Shown piece after piece: positions 7,914-15,470 of a stretch of 33,552 nucleotides of DNA; position 1 is the first letter of the stretch; each line of letters starts with the position of its first letter. The translations under genes were made by a program, and so were the position numbers. The notes beneath the pieces are model-generated. The model was not told the origin of the DNA. It saw only the letters and a program-made list of their open reading frames with translations, and did no database searches. This DNA is from Ruminiclostridium sp. (GTDB lineage Bacteria; Bacillota; Clostridia; Oscillospirales; Ruminococcaceae), in NCBI GenBank assembly GCA_016282095.1, contig JAEEJW010000224.1, positions 1-33,552 of the forward strand, written 5' to 3'.

Positions 7914-9152
7914 ATGCTTACACGCAGACAGAAAAATTCCCTGCGCGGGTTTACGGCCGCGTTATCGGGCTGTACGCTGCTTGCCGCCTTTCTTATATTC
8001 ACGAACATATCAAACGCTTCCGAAGCCGAGGTTGTCGTTTTCTCCGAAATTCTCGACGGTGCAGTCGCCTATCAGGACGACAGTGATATACCTGCGGAGA
8101 CTCTCGCAGCGGAGGAACTCACCGAAACGATGTTCTCCGAGGAGCTCGCCACATTTACACTGACCCTGCCTCCGGAATTTGCGTTCACCGAGGAAGATAT
8201 CTCCGGGAGACTTTCTCCCGAAGAATTGACGATAGACCTTGACGAGATCGGAGCGCCGGATACCACGGAAGAAATAACCACTGTCTCCGAAGCTCCCGCT
8301 GCCACTGTATCACACGCTTATCAAGGTACCGTGAAAGGCACCGGAACAGCTCCGCTGACCACAGTGTCTGAAACTACCGCGGTAACAACTGAGCCTGAAA
8401 CCGAAACTACAACATCCCCGACTACTCCGCAGACCACCACTTATATTACTTCATCGACAACGACACTGACTACAACCAACTCAGTAACAACTACCACGGA
8501 AGCGACTACGACCACGAAGGCAACTACTGCCGCCACCACACAGACAACTACACCGGCAACTACGACCGCAACGACTGCGCGTGCTACTACCGTTACCACA
8601 ACTACAAAAGCTACTACAACCACAAAAGCAACTACAACTACCGGAACTTCAGCGACTACAACTACAGTCACAGCCGCTACTACCGCTCCGCCGGAGACAG
8701 TAACGGATAAAACTGCATTCACAAATATCGGAGGCGGAACATTCTCCACCGATCCGAATATATACCTTACTCTGTTCGAGCTTGTCAATTCAGCCCGCCG
8801 GGAAGCCGGGCTCAACGAGCTCTGGTATTCAGCAAGACTCCATGAGGTCTGTCAGCTCCGCACAGGTGAGCTTACTTCTTATTACTCCCACACACGGCCT
8901 GACGGTACCAAGTTCAGCACTGCGTTCAAAGAAATAGGCGTTAACTATACGATCTGCGGTGAGAATATCGCATACGGCCGCAATATGTTCAAGACACCCG
9001 AGGAGATATTCCAGGCCTGGATGGATTCGCCTTCACACCGTGAAAACATACTCAATCCCAACTATGAATGTGTGGCATTCGGCCTCAGCATTCTGAAAAT
9101 CGGGAACGATACATATTACTACTGGTCTCAGGAATTTGCGGCGCTGGAATGA
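7914..9152 (+). CDS. Secreted Thr-rich CAP/SCP-domain (YkwD-like) protein
   Basis: The 412-residue protein opens with a basic start and a hydrophobic segment (about 12-35) ending near SNASEA, a signal peptide or anchor. An acidic region follows, then a Thr/Ala linker of roughly 130 residues (about 130-270) that is nearly all Thr, Ala and Ser. The CAP domain fills about 282-412 with SHTRPDG (His326), GENIA (Glu350) and SPSHRENIL (His375), the usual cavity residues. Bacterial CAP proteins occur in walls and on spores with poorly defined roles. No dockerin or LPXTG motif is visible. The linker is coded by a low-complexity ACN array (about 8340-8700) that is prone to length change. The 3' end overlaps the convergent polymerase gene by 25 bases. 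Confidence 0.88.
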   Translation: MLTRRQKNSLRGFTAALSGCTLLAAFLIFTNISNASEAEVVVFSEILDGAVAYQDDSDIPAETLAAEELTETMFSEELATFTLTLPPEFAFTEEDISGRLSPEELTIDLDEIGAPDTTEEITTVSEAPAATVSHAYQGTVKGTGTAPLTTVSETTAVTTEPETETTTSPTTPQTTTYITSSTTTLTTTNSVTTTTEATTTTKATTAATTQTTTPATTTATTARATTVTTTTKATTTTKATTTTGTSATTTTVTAATTAPPETVTDKTAFTNIGGGTFSTDPNIYLTLFELVNSARREAGLNELWYSARLHEVCQLRTGELTSYYSHTRPDGTKFSTAFKEIGVNYTICGENIAYGRNMFKTPEEIFQAWMDSPSHRENILNPNYECVAFGLSILKIGNDTYYYWSQEFAALE

Positions 9153-10531
9153 TCTCCGGCGTCGTTCTTCTTTTCAGCATCATTTTTCTCACGCAGACAA
9201 TTGTAACCGAGACCGAGCACAGCAAACATGAACGGCGCTGTATAATATTTCGGATTGCCGAAGAAAGCCGAGACACAGTAGCCAAAAACAGCAGCCAGTG
9301 CCATGAGGGTATAACCGTCCATTATCCTGCGGTGTTTCAGTCCGCGTATAAAAACGGCTAAAATACCGCCGACGTAACATATCAGCGCCGGTATGCCGAA
9401 GAACAGCGCATACTGGAGGTATTCATTGTGAGCGTGTATGCCGGTGGATGATCTTTTGAGCAGGATATCGGCCCAGCCTTCAACACCCTGTCCGAATACC
9501 GGGCTTTCAAGTATACCCTCGACCGCAGTAGTCCATAACACCCAGCGCGATGTTCCCGCAAGACCTGACGTTTCACTTCCGGCTGCTATGTTTGATACGT
9601 CGTTGCCGAGATTGACGAAATTATCGGACATCGATCCCTGCCATGTTGTCAGGACCAGTGAGAACAGAACAAGTGCAGCCGCCGGAACCATCACTTTCAG
9701 CGGGAATTTCTTATATACTATTATACCGGTGACGATAAAGAACAGAAATCCTGCCCATACAGCGAGATAGCTGCCGAATGTATCGTTAAGGACGAGCACA
9801 GCGCAATGTACGACAGCGGATACGAGGCCGGCTATCTGCCAGCTGCGGCTCTTTTCATAAAGGAACATACCCGTGCTGAGCATTATCATTATCGTAAGAT
9901 AATAGGCATAGTGGTTCGGATTATTGAATACTCCCGGCATACAGTAATCCCACATATAGTGGAACGAAGGTATCGGAAACAGATACATATCAACAAGTGC
10001 GAATACCGCAGTAATGAAAGATATCAACACGAAAAATCTTATCACAGCCGTCTTTATTTCCGGCAGATCTATACATGAACCGCAAAAGAAGAACACAGCA
10101 AGGAACGAAATGTACATCATATGCCCTTCGTTATGGTATATGCCAAGGTCATTGTAAGGATCATCATACGTCGGTATCCCGACAACAAGAAAAGATATCA
10201 GCATACAGAGAAGAAACGCTGCAAAAAACAAGAACGGGATATTTCCCTTTATTATATCCGCAGGCCTTCTGCCGGACACGACCGCCCGGTATATCTTCAT
10301 TATAGCGGTTATCCCAGCGATTATCAGGAATACCATCCTGAGCGGATCAAGAATATTGAAAGGCATGAAAGGAGTCGCTGAAAACAAACGTCCGATAAAT
10401 ACCAGAAGCGGCATTGAACCGATGAGCAGAAGCGGTATCGCAGCGATCCACTGCACGGTATATTCTGTTATATATTTAGCTGCGGCATCTGAGTATTTCT
10501 TCAGCACGCTTTTCTGATTATTTTCGGACAT
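9128..10531 (-). CDS. O-antigen ligase/polymerase family membrane protein (Wzy/WaaL-like)
   Basis: This 467-residue polytopic protein has about 11-12 hydrophobic segments. Its large loop carries VFGQGVEGW and then GIHAHNEYLQYALFFGIPA, the conserved His-containing region of the O-antigen ligase-like superfamily. These enzymes transfer or polymerise lipid-linked glycans on the outer face of the membrane. In a Gram-positive cell a role in exopolysaccharide or wall teichoic glycan assembly is more likely than LPS. No other polysaccharide gene is nearby, so it is an orphan. The ATG at 10531 has GGGAGG five bases upstream. The extreme C-terminus is polar and overlaps the end of the CAP gene on the other strand. 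Confidence 0.82.
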   Translation of the reverse strand: MSENNQKSVLKKYSDAAAKYITEYTVQWIAAIPLLLIGSMPLLVFIGRLFSATPFMPFNILDPLRMVFLIIAGITAIMKIYRAVVSGRRPADIIKGNIPFLFFAAFLLCMLISFLVVGIPTYDDPYNDLGIYHNEGHMMYISFLAVFFFCGSCIDLPEIKTAVIRFFVLISFITAVFALVDMYLFPIPSFHYMWDYCMPGVFNNPNHYAYYLTIMIMLSTGMFLYEKSRSWQIAGLVSAVVHCAVLVLNDTFGSYLAVWAGFLFFIVTGIIVYKKFPLKVMVPAAALVLFSLVLTTWQGSMSDNFVNLGNDVSNIAAGSETSGLAGTSRWVLWTTAVEGILESPVFGQGVEGWADILLKRSSTGIHAHNEYLQYALFFGIPALICYVGGILAVFIRGLKHRRIMDGYTLMALAAVFGYCVSAFFGNPKYYTAPFMFAVLGLGYNCLREKNDAEKKNDAGDHSSAANS

Positions 10532-10565
10532 GGCTGCCTCCCGGTATGGTTTTCTTTTCTATCCG

Positions 10566-10594
10566 ATTATATCATCTGCGGAAGGTTTTGTCAA
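10566..10594 (-). promoter_or_regulatory. Consensus sigma-A promoter for the Wzy-like gene
   Basis: On the minus strand TTGACA (plus 10589-10594), a 17-base spacer and TATAAT (plus 10566-10571) match consensus fully. It stands back to back with the transporter promoter only 38 bases away. Confidence 0.9.
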
Positions 10595-10631
10595 GGACTA
10601 TCGTTTACAGGTGTATATCTGCCCACAGGTA

Positions 10632-10660
10632 TTGACAAAATAACATAAAGGTGTTATAAT
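10632..10660 (+). promoter_or_regulatory. Consensus sigma-A promoter for the ABC transporter
   Basis: TTGACA at 10632-10637, a 17-base spacer and TATAAT at 10655-10660 match consensus exactly. Transcription should begin near 10667, which leaves a leader of about 184 bases before the first ATG. Confidence 0.92.
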
Positions 10661-10666
10661 ATACAG

Positions 10667-10850
10667 ACACCGAGCGGAAAGATACGTCCGACCGCAAGGA
10701 ACAAAAAGAAAAGCAACCGACACCGTGACCTGCGGAGTTTACATACTGCGCGCTCGAGGTGAAAGGCACAAATATGAGTATTCTGCGCCTTTGCATATCC
10801 TGTCGGATAATGTATCGGCGCTTTTTCATTAAAAAAAGGAGACAAACACT
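10667..10850 (+). promoter_or_regulatory. Structured 5' leader with antiterminator/terminator choice (riboswitch-like, unassigned)
   Basis: The leader can form a 5' stem from ACCT (10728-10731) and AGGT (10757-10760) enclosing a GCG.AGT / ACT.CGC hairpin (10732-10751). A second stem pairs AAAGGC (10762-10767) with GCCTTT (10787-10792), with AATA/TATT inside. The 3' half of that stem is also the 5' arm of a terminator (10785-10821), so the two folds exclude each other. This is the layout of a transcription-attenuating riboswitch. I do not find the TPP CTGAGA box, the SAM, guanidine-I, fluoride or ZTP cores, or a T-box. The ligand is therefore unknown. Confidence 0.6.
10785..10826 (+). terminator. 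Leader terminator within the transporter 5' UTR
   Basis: The stem GCGCC (10785-10789)/GGCGC (10817-10821) is extended by TGCAT (10792-10796)/ATGTA (10810-10814) and ATCC (10797-10800)/GGAT (10805-10808) around the loop TGTC. Five Ts follow at 10822-10826. It lies before the ribosome site (AAGGAGA, 10836-10842), so it can switch off the whole operon. Confidence 0.7.
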
Positions 10851-11978
10851 ATGAAGAAAACAGCAACAAGACTTACTGCAGCACTGGGCGCCATGCTGAT
10901 GATGTTTGGCGCAGGCTGTGCCAACAACGGCAGCAATGCACAGACCACCACGACAGCAACCGAAACCGCTGCCACGACTGAAACGATCGCTGAAACGACT
11001 GCGGAAAGCACAACCGAAACAACTACCGCGGAAGAACCCGCCGATACCACCACAGGCACAACTCCTCCCGAAACCGAGGCAGATCCGAACAGAGTACCCG
11101 GTATGGTAAAAGTCGCAGCGCTCAAAGGCCCGACAGCTATGGGTATGATTGATTTCATGAATAACTGCGAAAGCTATGATGACAGCATATTTGACTTTGA
11201 GATATATGCTGCTCCGGATGAGATCACTCCCCTGCTCATAAAGGGCGATCTCGATATTGCCTGCATTCCGGCAAACCTGGCTTCCGTGCTTTATAACAAG
11301 ACTGAAGGCGAGATCGAAGTCCTTGCTATAAACACTCTCGGTGTCATCTATATCGCCGAAAGCGGCTCCGAGGACATACAGTCTTTCGCAGATCTTAAGG
11401 GCAAGACCATTTACGCAAGCGGTCAGGGCTCGACACCCGAGTTCGCTCTCAACTATCTGCTGGAGCAGAACGGCATCGCGGATGATGTCAATATCGAATG
11501 GAAATCCGAGCACGCGGAATGTGTCAGCGCCATAACCGAGAACGGCGGTATCGCAATGCTGCCGCAGCCGTTTGTTACCACAGCTATGATGAAAAATGAG
11601 GGTATAAGAATTGCGCTCGATCTCACGGAAGAATGGAACAAGCTCGACAACGGCAGCACAATGATAACAGGTGTTGTTGTAGCGAGAAAGGATTTTGTTG
11701 AAAACAGTCTTCCCTATCTCAAGGAATTCCTTATGGGCTACAAGGCTTCCGTTGAGTATGTTACAACCGAAACTGACGGTGCCGCGGCACTTATCGGCAA
11801 GTATGACATCGTACCTGAAGCTGTCGCAAAGAAAGCCCTGCCTGCCTGCAACATCACATATATTGACGGCGAAGAGATGAAGGCCAAGCTGTCCGGCTAT
11901 TTACAGGTTCTTTACGATTCTCTCGCGCAGTCTGTAGGCGGCAAGCTGCCCGGTGATGATTTCTACTTTGTGGGCTGA
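10851..11978 (+). CDS. ABC transporter substrate-binding lipoprotein (NMT1/SsuA-like)
   Basis: The 375-residue protein has a lipoprotein signal with lipobox GAGC (Cys23), then a Thr/Glu-rich tether (about 27-85). The periplasmic-binding-protein type II domain is of the NitT/TauT/NMT1 group. Family features include DLDIACIPANLASVLYN, the SFADLKGKTIYASGQGSTPE segment (about 179-199) and a C-terminal EEMKAKLSGYLQVLYDS helix. Such proteins capture sulfonates, taurine, nitrate analogues, pyrimidine precursors or other small organic molecules, and the ligand cannot be read here. A terminator separates it from the permease gene, which should give an excess of binding protein. The leader upstream is probably a ligand-responsive attenuator. 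Confidence 0.88.
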   Translation: MKKTATRLTAALGAMLMMFGAGCANNGSNAQTTTTATETAATTETIAETTAESTTETTTAEEPADTTTGTTPPETEADPNRVPGMVKVAALKGPTAMGMIDFMNNCESYDDSIFDFEIYAAPDEITPLLIKGDLDIACIPANLASVLYNKTEGEIEVLAINTLGVIYIAESGSEDIQSFADLKGKTIYASGQGSTPEFALNYLLEQNGIADDVNIEWKSEHAECVSAITENGGIAMLPQPFVTTAMMKNEGIRIALDLTEEWNKLDNGSTMITGVVVARKDFVENSLPYLKEFLMGYKASVEYVTTETDGAAALIGKYDIVPEAVAKKALPACNITYIDGEEMKAKLSGYLQVLYDSLAQSVGGKLPGDDFYFVG

Positions 11979-11997
11979 TCGTCAATGCCATAAGCGG

Positions 11998-12027
11998 TAC
12001 CCCGCAGGAAAACCTGCGGGGTATTTT
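11998..12027 (+). terminator. Intra-operon terminator between binding protein and permease
   Basis: An 11-bp perfect stem (11998-12008 with 12013-12023, core CCCCGCAGG/CCTGCGGGG) has an AAAA loop followed by TTTTG. No promoter is obvious in the 25 bases left before the permease gene, so partial read-through is needed for permease and ATPase expression. Confidence 0.8.
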
Positions 12028-12052
12028 GAACTATAGTACCTAAGGTGACGTT

Positions 12053-12799
12053 ATGAAGAAGAAGATTTTTACGGTGTGTGCGATAATATTCTGGCTTGCA
12101 GTCTGGCAGATCGCGGCAATGGCTGTGGGAAAAAGTCTTCTGCTGGCATCACCGGTTGAGGTCGTACAGAGACTCATGACTCTGATACCCGAAGAGACGT
12201 TCCTGCCGAGTATACTGTTCAGCCTCGGAAGGATAATGCTCGGTTTCGCGCTGGGTACCGTTACGGGAATCCTTTTAGCCGTACTTGCCGGGAAGTTCAT
12301 GGTATTTGAGAAACTGTCCGCACCGCTGATATCTGCGATAAAAGCCGTTCCTGTAGCGTCATTCACGATACTGGCACTTATATGGATATCCTCATCGGAA
12401 CTGTCAGTACTTATAACTTTTCTGATAACCGTTCCGGTGGTCTATTCCAACGTTTCTGAGGGAATCCGTTCTTTTGACAGGAAACTTACTGAAATGGCAG
12501 ACATCTTCCGGATACCGCCTGTGAGACGCTTTGTGGGTATATATCTGTCGCAAGTGATGCCCTACTTCCGCTCAGCGGTGAAGCTGTCTGTCGGGCTGTG
12601 CTGGAAATCGGGCGTTGCGGCGGAAGTCATAGGTACTCCACGCGGCTCCATCGGGCAGATGCTCTATAACTCAAAGGTATATCTTGAGACCGCAGATCTT
12701 TTTGCGTGGACGCTCGTTATAATCGTTCTGAGTATTATTACCGAAAAGCTGGTGCTGCTGCTTATCGACATAGCGGCAAAACGTATTGAAAAACTGTAA
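12053..12799 (+). CDS. ABC transporter permease (SsuC/TauC-like)
   Basis: The 248-residue permease has about six membrane helices. The EAA-type coupling loop is EMADIFRIPPVRRFVGIYLS, near residues 145-164, where it meets the ATPase. The C-terminal half has the SsuC/TauC pattern GVAAEVIGTPRGSIGQMLYN and a final ETADLFAWTLVII helix. It should form the homodimeric channel of the importer served by the adjacent lipoprotein and ATPase. The start has AAGGTGA five bases upstream. The gene ends 12 bases before the ATPase start. Confidence 0.9.
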   Translation: MKKKIFTVCAIIFWLAVWQIAAMAVGKSLLLASPVEVVQRLMTLIPEETFLPSILFSLGRIMLGFALGTVTGILLAVLAGKFMVFEKLSAPLISAIKAVPVASFTILALIWISSSELSVLITFLITVPVVYSNVSEGIRSFDRKLTEMADIFRIPPVRRFVGIYLSQVMPYFRSAVKLSVGLCWKSGVAAEVIGTPRGSIGQMLYNSKVYLETADLFAWTLVIIVLSIITEKLVLLLIDIAAKRIEKL

Positions 12800-12811
12800 G
12801 GAGACAGAGAA

Positions 12812-13387
12812 ATGCTGAAAGCGGAAAACATAAAAAAAAGATTCGGCGATCTCACCGTGCTGGATGGCTTTTCTCACTGCTTCGCAGAAGGCAGTTTCAC
12901 TACGGTCATGGGGCCGTCGGGCTGCGGTAAATCTACCCTGTTGTCTGTGCTTATGGGACTGCTCATCCCCGATGAAGGAATCGTGACACGCAGCAGTGAT
13001 AAGCTGAGCGCGGTATTCCAGGAAAACAGGCTTTGCGAAAACCTTTCTGTTCTATCCAACCTTCGGCTGGTTCAGGGCAGAAAAAAAGAACGCTCCGGAC
13101 TGATACCGGAGCTTGAAGCAACAGGACTATATAACTGCGCAGACAAACCGGTCAGAGAGCTGAGCGGCGGCATGAAGCGCCGCACTGCGCTGCTGCGTGC
13201 TCTGCTGGCTGATTATGATATACTCTTTCTCGACGAGCCGTTCAAAGGACTCGACACGGAAACTAAAAACAACGTTATGATATACACGCGGGAAAAGACC
13301 GCAGGCAGAACAGTTATCCTTGTTACTCACGATGCGGATGAAGCCGCATTCTTCGGCGGTGAAACGATCATGCTTTCTCCGTCGTGA
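12812..13387 (+). CDS. ABC transporter ATP-binding protein (SsuB/TauB-like, short)
   Basis: The 191-residue ATPase is complete in motifs: Walker A GPSGCGKST (34-42), Q-loop Gln70, signature LSGGM (117-121), Walker B DILFLDEP (136-143) and switch His173. It powers the importer encoded just upstream. The protein is about 50 residues shorter than usual SsuB/TauB proteins and stops soon after the switch region, so it lacks the normal C-terminal helices. The reading frame is intact, so this is a short form, not an obvious frameshift. AAGGAGA before the ATG sets the start. Its last 20 bases overlap the convergent radical SAM gene. Confidence 0.9.
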   Translation: MLKAENIKKRFGDLTVLDGFSHCFAEGSFTTVMGPSGCGKSTLLSVLMGLLIPDEGIVTRSSDKLSAVFQENRLCENLSVLSNLRLVQGRKKERSGLIPELEATGLYNCADKPVRELSGGMKRRTALLRALLADYDILFLDEPFKGLDTETKNNVMIYTREKTAGRTVILVTHDADEAAFFGGETIMLSPS

Positions 13388-14783
13388 GACTTTCGAGATA
13401 AGGCAGCTCCCGCTTCATGTCGCGGCGTACTTCTTTCTGCCAGAAATATTCGCCTATGAACAATATGCGTTCGGAACCTCTTTTTCCGAATATTGCCTGT
13501 ATCAGCCTCCTGCGGGAATATATCAGTCTGCTTGCCTCAATGACTTCACGCTGTAGCTGAGCGGGTGTCATATTCTTAGGGTAATGCACAGCCTTACCTG
13601 TACAGCGGGACCAATTCCCCTGATCTATCAGGCTGTCCTTATGCGTTTCATAAACGGGCGTTCCGGGAACGAAATACATCGACTGTATCAGCACTCCGCT
13701 GATATTGTTCTTTATAACGAAATCGGCAAGCCGCTTCCCTATCCCGGGAGTGTGATTGTCTGCACCGAATATGAACAGACCGCGGGTACGAAGTCCGTGA
13801 CTCTGTATATTACGCACCGAACGGAGTATTTCCGAATAGGTGCTTTTTTTGTGGTAATTCTCAAACGACTCATCTTCAAGGAACTCTATCCCAAGTGCCA
13901 GCTCCTCGAATCCCGCCTTTTTCAGCAGCTCGAGCATATCGTCATCAAATCCTACCTCATAGCGTGCCTGAATGGTGAACGAATACTTTATGCCGCTTTC
14001 GATAATCGCGTTCAGCGTTTCAACTGCCCATTTCCTGTCAGCAAAGAAATTGTCGTCGGTTATCCAGAGAATATTCAGCATACGTTTGCCGAAAAAATCC
14101 ACGGCAGCCCTGATATCTTCCACTACATTCTGCGGAGAACGTGTTCTGACAACACGGCCGAACGCTGCCACAAGCGCACAATAATCGCAGTTGTGCGGAC
14201 AGCTTCTTGAAGCGTGTACCTGCGGCCATATCGTGGAGCGGCGCGCCATCTTCCTGAAATTGTACATAAGGGCACGATCCGGTACGACATCAAGAGATCT
14301 GGGCGGCACCGGTTCTCCGAAAGACACGATCTCACCGTCACGCCTGCAGACTACACCGGGCAGCTCCGGTAATTCTCCGCGCTCTATTCTCCTGACGAAC
14401 TCCGGCAGAAGCTCGTCGCCTTCTCCCCGGGTCACATAATCGCCGTATTCTATCGCTTCCCTGTACGCAAGAGTAGCATGCAGACCTCCGAACACTATCA
14501 GAGCCCTGCTGTTGGCTCTGATCTGCTGTGCAAGCTCATAACCGCGGTTCGCGCTGAAAGTGAATATACTTATGAACACGATATCCGCATCGTAGATGTC
14601 CTGCCATATTATCTTCGATATGGATTCACTGTAGCATAAAACGTCATCCCACTCACGTTTCAGTATGGTCGCAAGAGTGATAATGCCGTTGGAAGGCGTT
14701 CTTATGTATTTATCGTAAACATACAGATTTTTCGGCGAAGGCCGATATGGAAGATTACCGGGTTCTATAAATCTTATCTTCAT
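13368..14783 (-). CDS. B12-binding-domain radical SAM protein
   Basis: The 471-residue protein has an N-terminal Rossmann-like cobalamin-binding-type domain (about 1-150, with VFGGLHATLAYREA near 97-110). A radical SAM core follows with the cluster motif CPHNCDYC (Cys195, Cys199, Cys202) and a barrel to about 400. The lower-axial DxHxxG motif of classic B12 binding is not apparent, which is common in this family. Members methylate unactivated carbons or remodel rings in natural products, lipids and cofactors. The gene stands alone on its strand, with no peptide or lipid partner, so the substrate is unknown. The ATG at 14783 has GGAGA upstream. Confidence 0.87.
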   Translation of the reverse strand: MKIRFIEPGNLPYRPSPKNLYVYDKYIRTPSNGIITLATILKREWDDVLCYSESISKIIWQDIYDADIVFISIFTFSANRGYELAQQIRANSRALIVFGGLHATLAYREAIEYGDYVTRGEGDELLPEFVRRIERGELPELPGVVCRRDGEIVSFGEPVPPRSLDVVPDRALMYNFRKMARRSTIWPQVHASRSCPHNCDYCALVAAFGRVVRTRSPQNVVEDIRAAVDFFGKRMLNILWITDDNFFADRKWAVETLNAIIESGIKYSFTIQARYEVGFDDDMLELLKKAGFEELALGIEFLEDESFENYHKKSTYSEILRSVRNIQSHGLRTRGLFIFGADNHTPGIGKRLADFVIKNNISGVLIQSMYFVPGTPVYETHKDSLIDQGNWSRCTGKAVHYPKNMTPAQLQREVIEASRLIYSRRRLIQAIFGKRGSERILFIGEYFWQKEVRRDMKRELPYLESLTTEKA

Positions 14784-14903
14784 TTTTTCTCCATGCGTAT
14801 GTTTGTCTGACGCATATATATACGATTACTATTTTTATCAGAAGGCAGCAGTATGCCGTATTTTTTCCCGATTTCTGTGAATACTACGGATAAAGGAGCA
14901 TCT

Positions 14904-15437
14904 ATGACACCGATATTCATTATAGGCGATACTGCAGACTGTACGCTTGAAAAACTTATACGCGGGTGTCTGTCCCGCACATACAACGTAACATATATAA
15001 AAGGCAGCGAATATTCCGTACAGGGCTGCGGCTATGAGCTGGTGTGCTTCGACTGCTGTACACCGGTGATCTGTGGAGCGGAAAACTCCGTAGTTATTGC
15101 AAAGAAGGACGCTGTTATCCCGGAAGATCTGCCGCATGACTGCACGACCGTATTCTGCCCGGAAAACGAAAGGCAGCTGTGCGCTGTCCGGAAGAGCGGA
15201 GTTCTCGCACTGGACTGCGGCTTTTCTCCCAGATCCACAGTCTCATTTTCCGGAAGCAGCGAAAATCGGCTTGTCATAACACTTAACCGCACCATGACCG
15301 CTCTGTCAGGCCGTGAGATACAACCGCTGGAATTTCCGGTGGAAAGGTATGGCGCGGATCCTTACAGTCTGATGTGCTTCACGGCGCTGCGTCTGCTACT
15401 TGACGACTTCGACAGCGAACTTGGCAGGCTGATATAG
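14904..15437 (+). CDS. Cys-rich hypothetical protein
   Basis: I do not recognise this 177-residue protein. It starts MTPIFIIGDTADCTLEKL, a beta strand and turn like a nucleotide-binding or Rossmann-type start, though no full Walker motif follows. It holds about 12 cysteines (near 7 percent), including CFDCC, spread through the protein with no CxxC pair. There is no signal peptide or membrane helix. The ATG at 14904 is preferred over one at 14853 because AAAGGAG lies five bases before it. It is divergent from the radical SAM gene across a 120-base gap, and convergent with the EAL gene 33 bases on. A link to the radical SAM enzyme is possible but unproven. Confidence 0.7.
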   Translation: MTPIFIIGDTADCTLEKLIRGCLSRTYNVTYIKGSEYSVQGCGYELVCFDCCTPVICGAENSVVIAKKDAVIPEDLPHDCTTVFCPENERQLCAVRKSGVLALDCGFSPRSTVSFSGSSENRLVITLNRTMTALSGREIQPLEFPVERYGADPYSLMCFTALRLLLDDFDSELGRLI

Positions 15438-15470
15438 CCATAAACGCTCCGCACATATTCAGGATGTTTT

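Noticed and set aside
8340-8700. ACN-rich tract as a microsatellite independent of coding
   Set aside because: It codes in frame for the Thr/Ala linker of the CAP protein, so it is explained by that gene.
10667-10850. TPP riboswitch, suggested by GGATAATG near 10805 and an NMT1-like gene
   Set aside because: The CTGAGA box and the paired P4/P5 arms are absent; the resemblance is only a short stretch inside the terminator loop arm.
10605-11513. 302-residue open frame on the minus strand over the transporter lipoprotein gene
   Set aside because: It is Cys- and low-complexity-rich, has no ribosome site and is the shadow of a well-supported gene.
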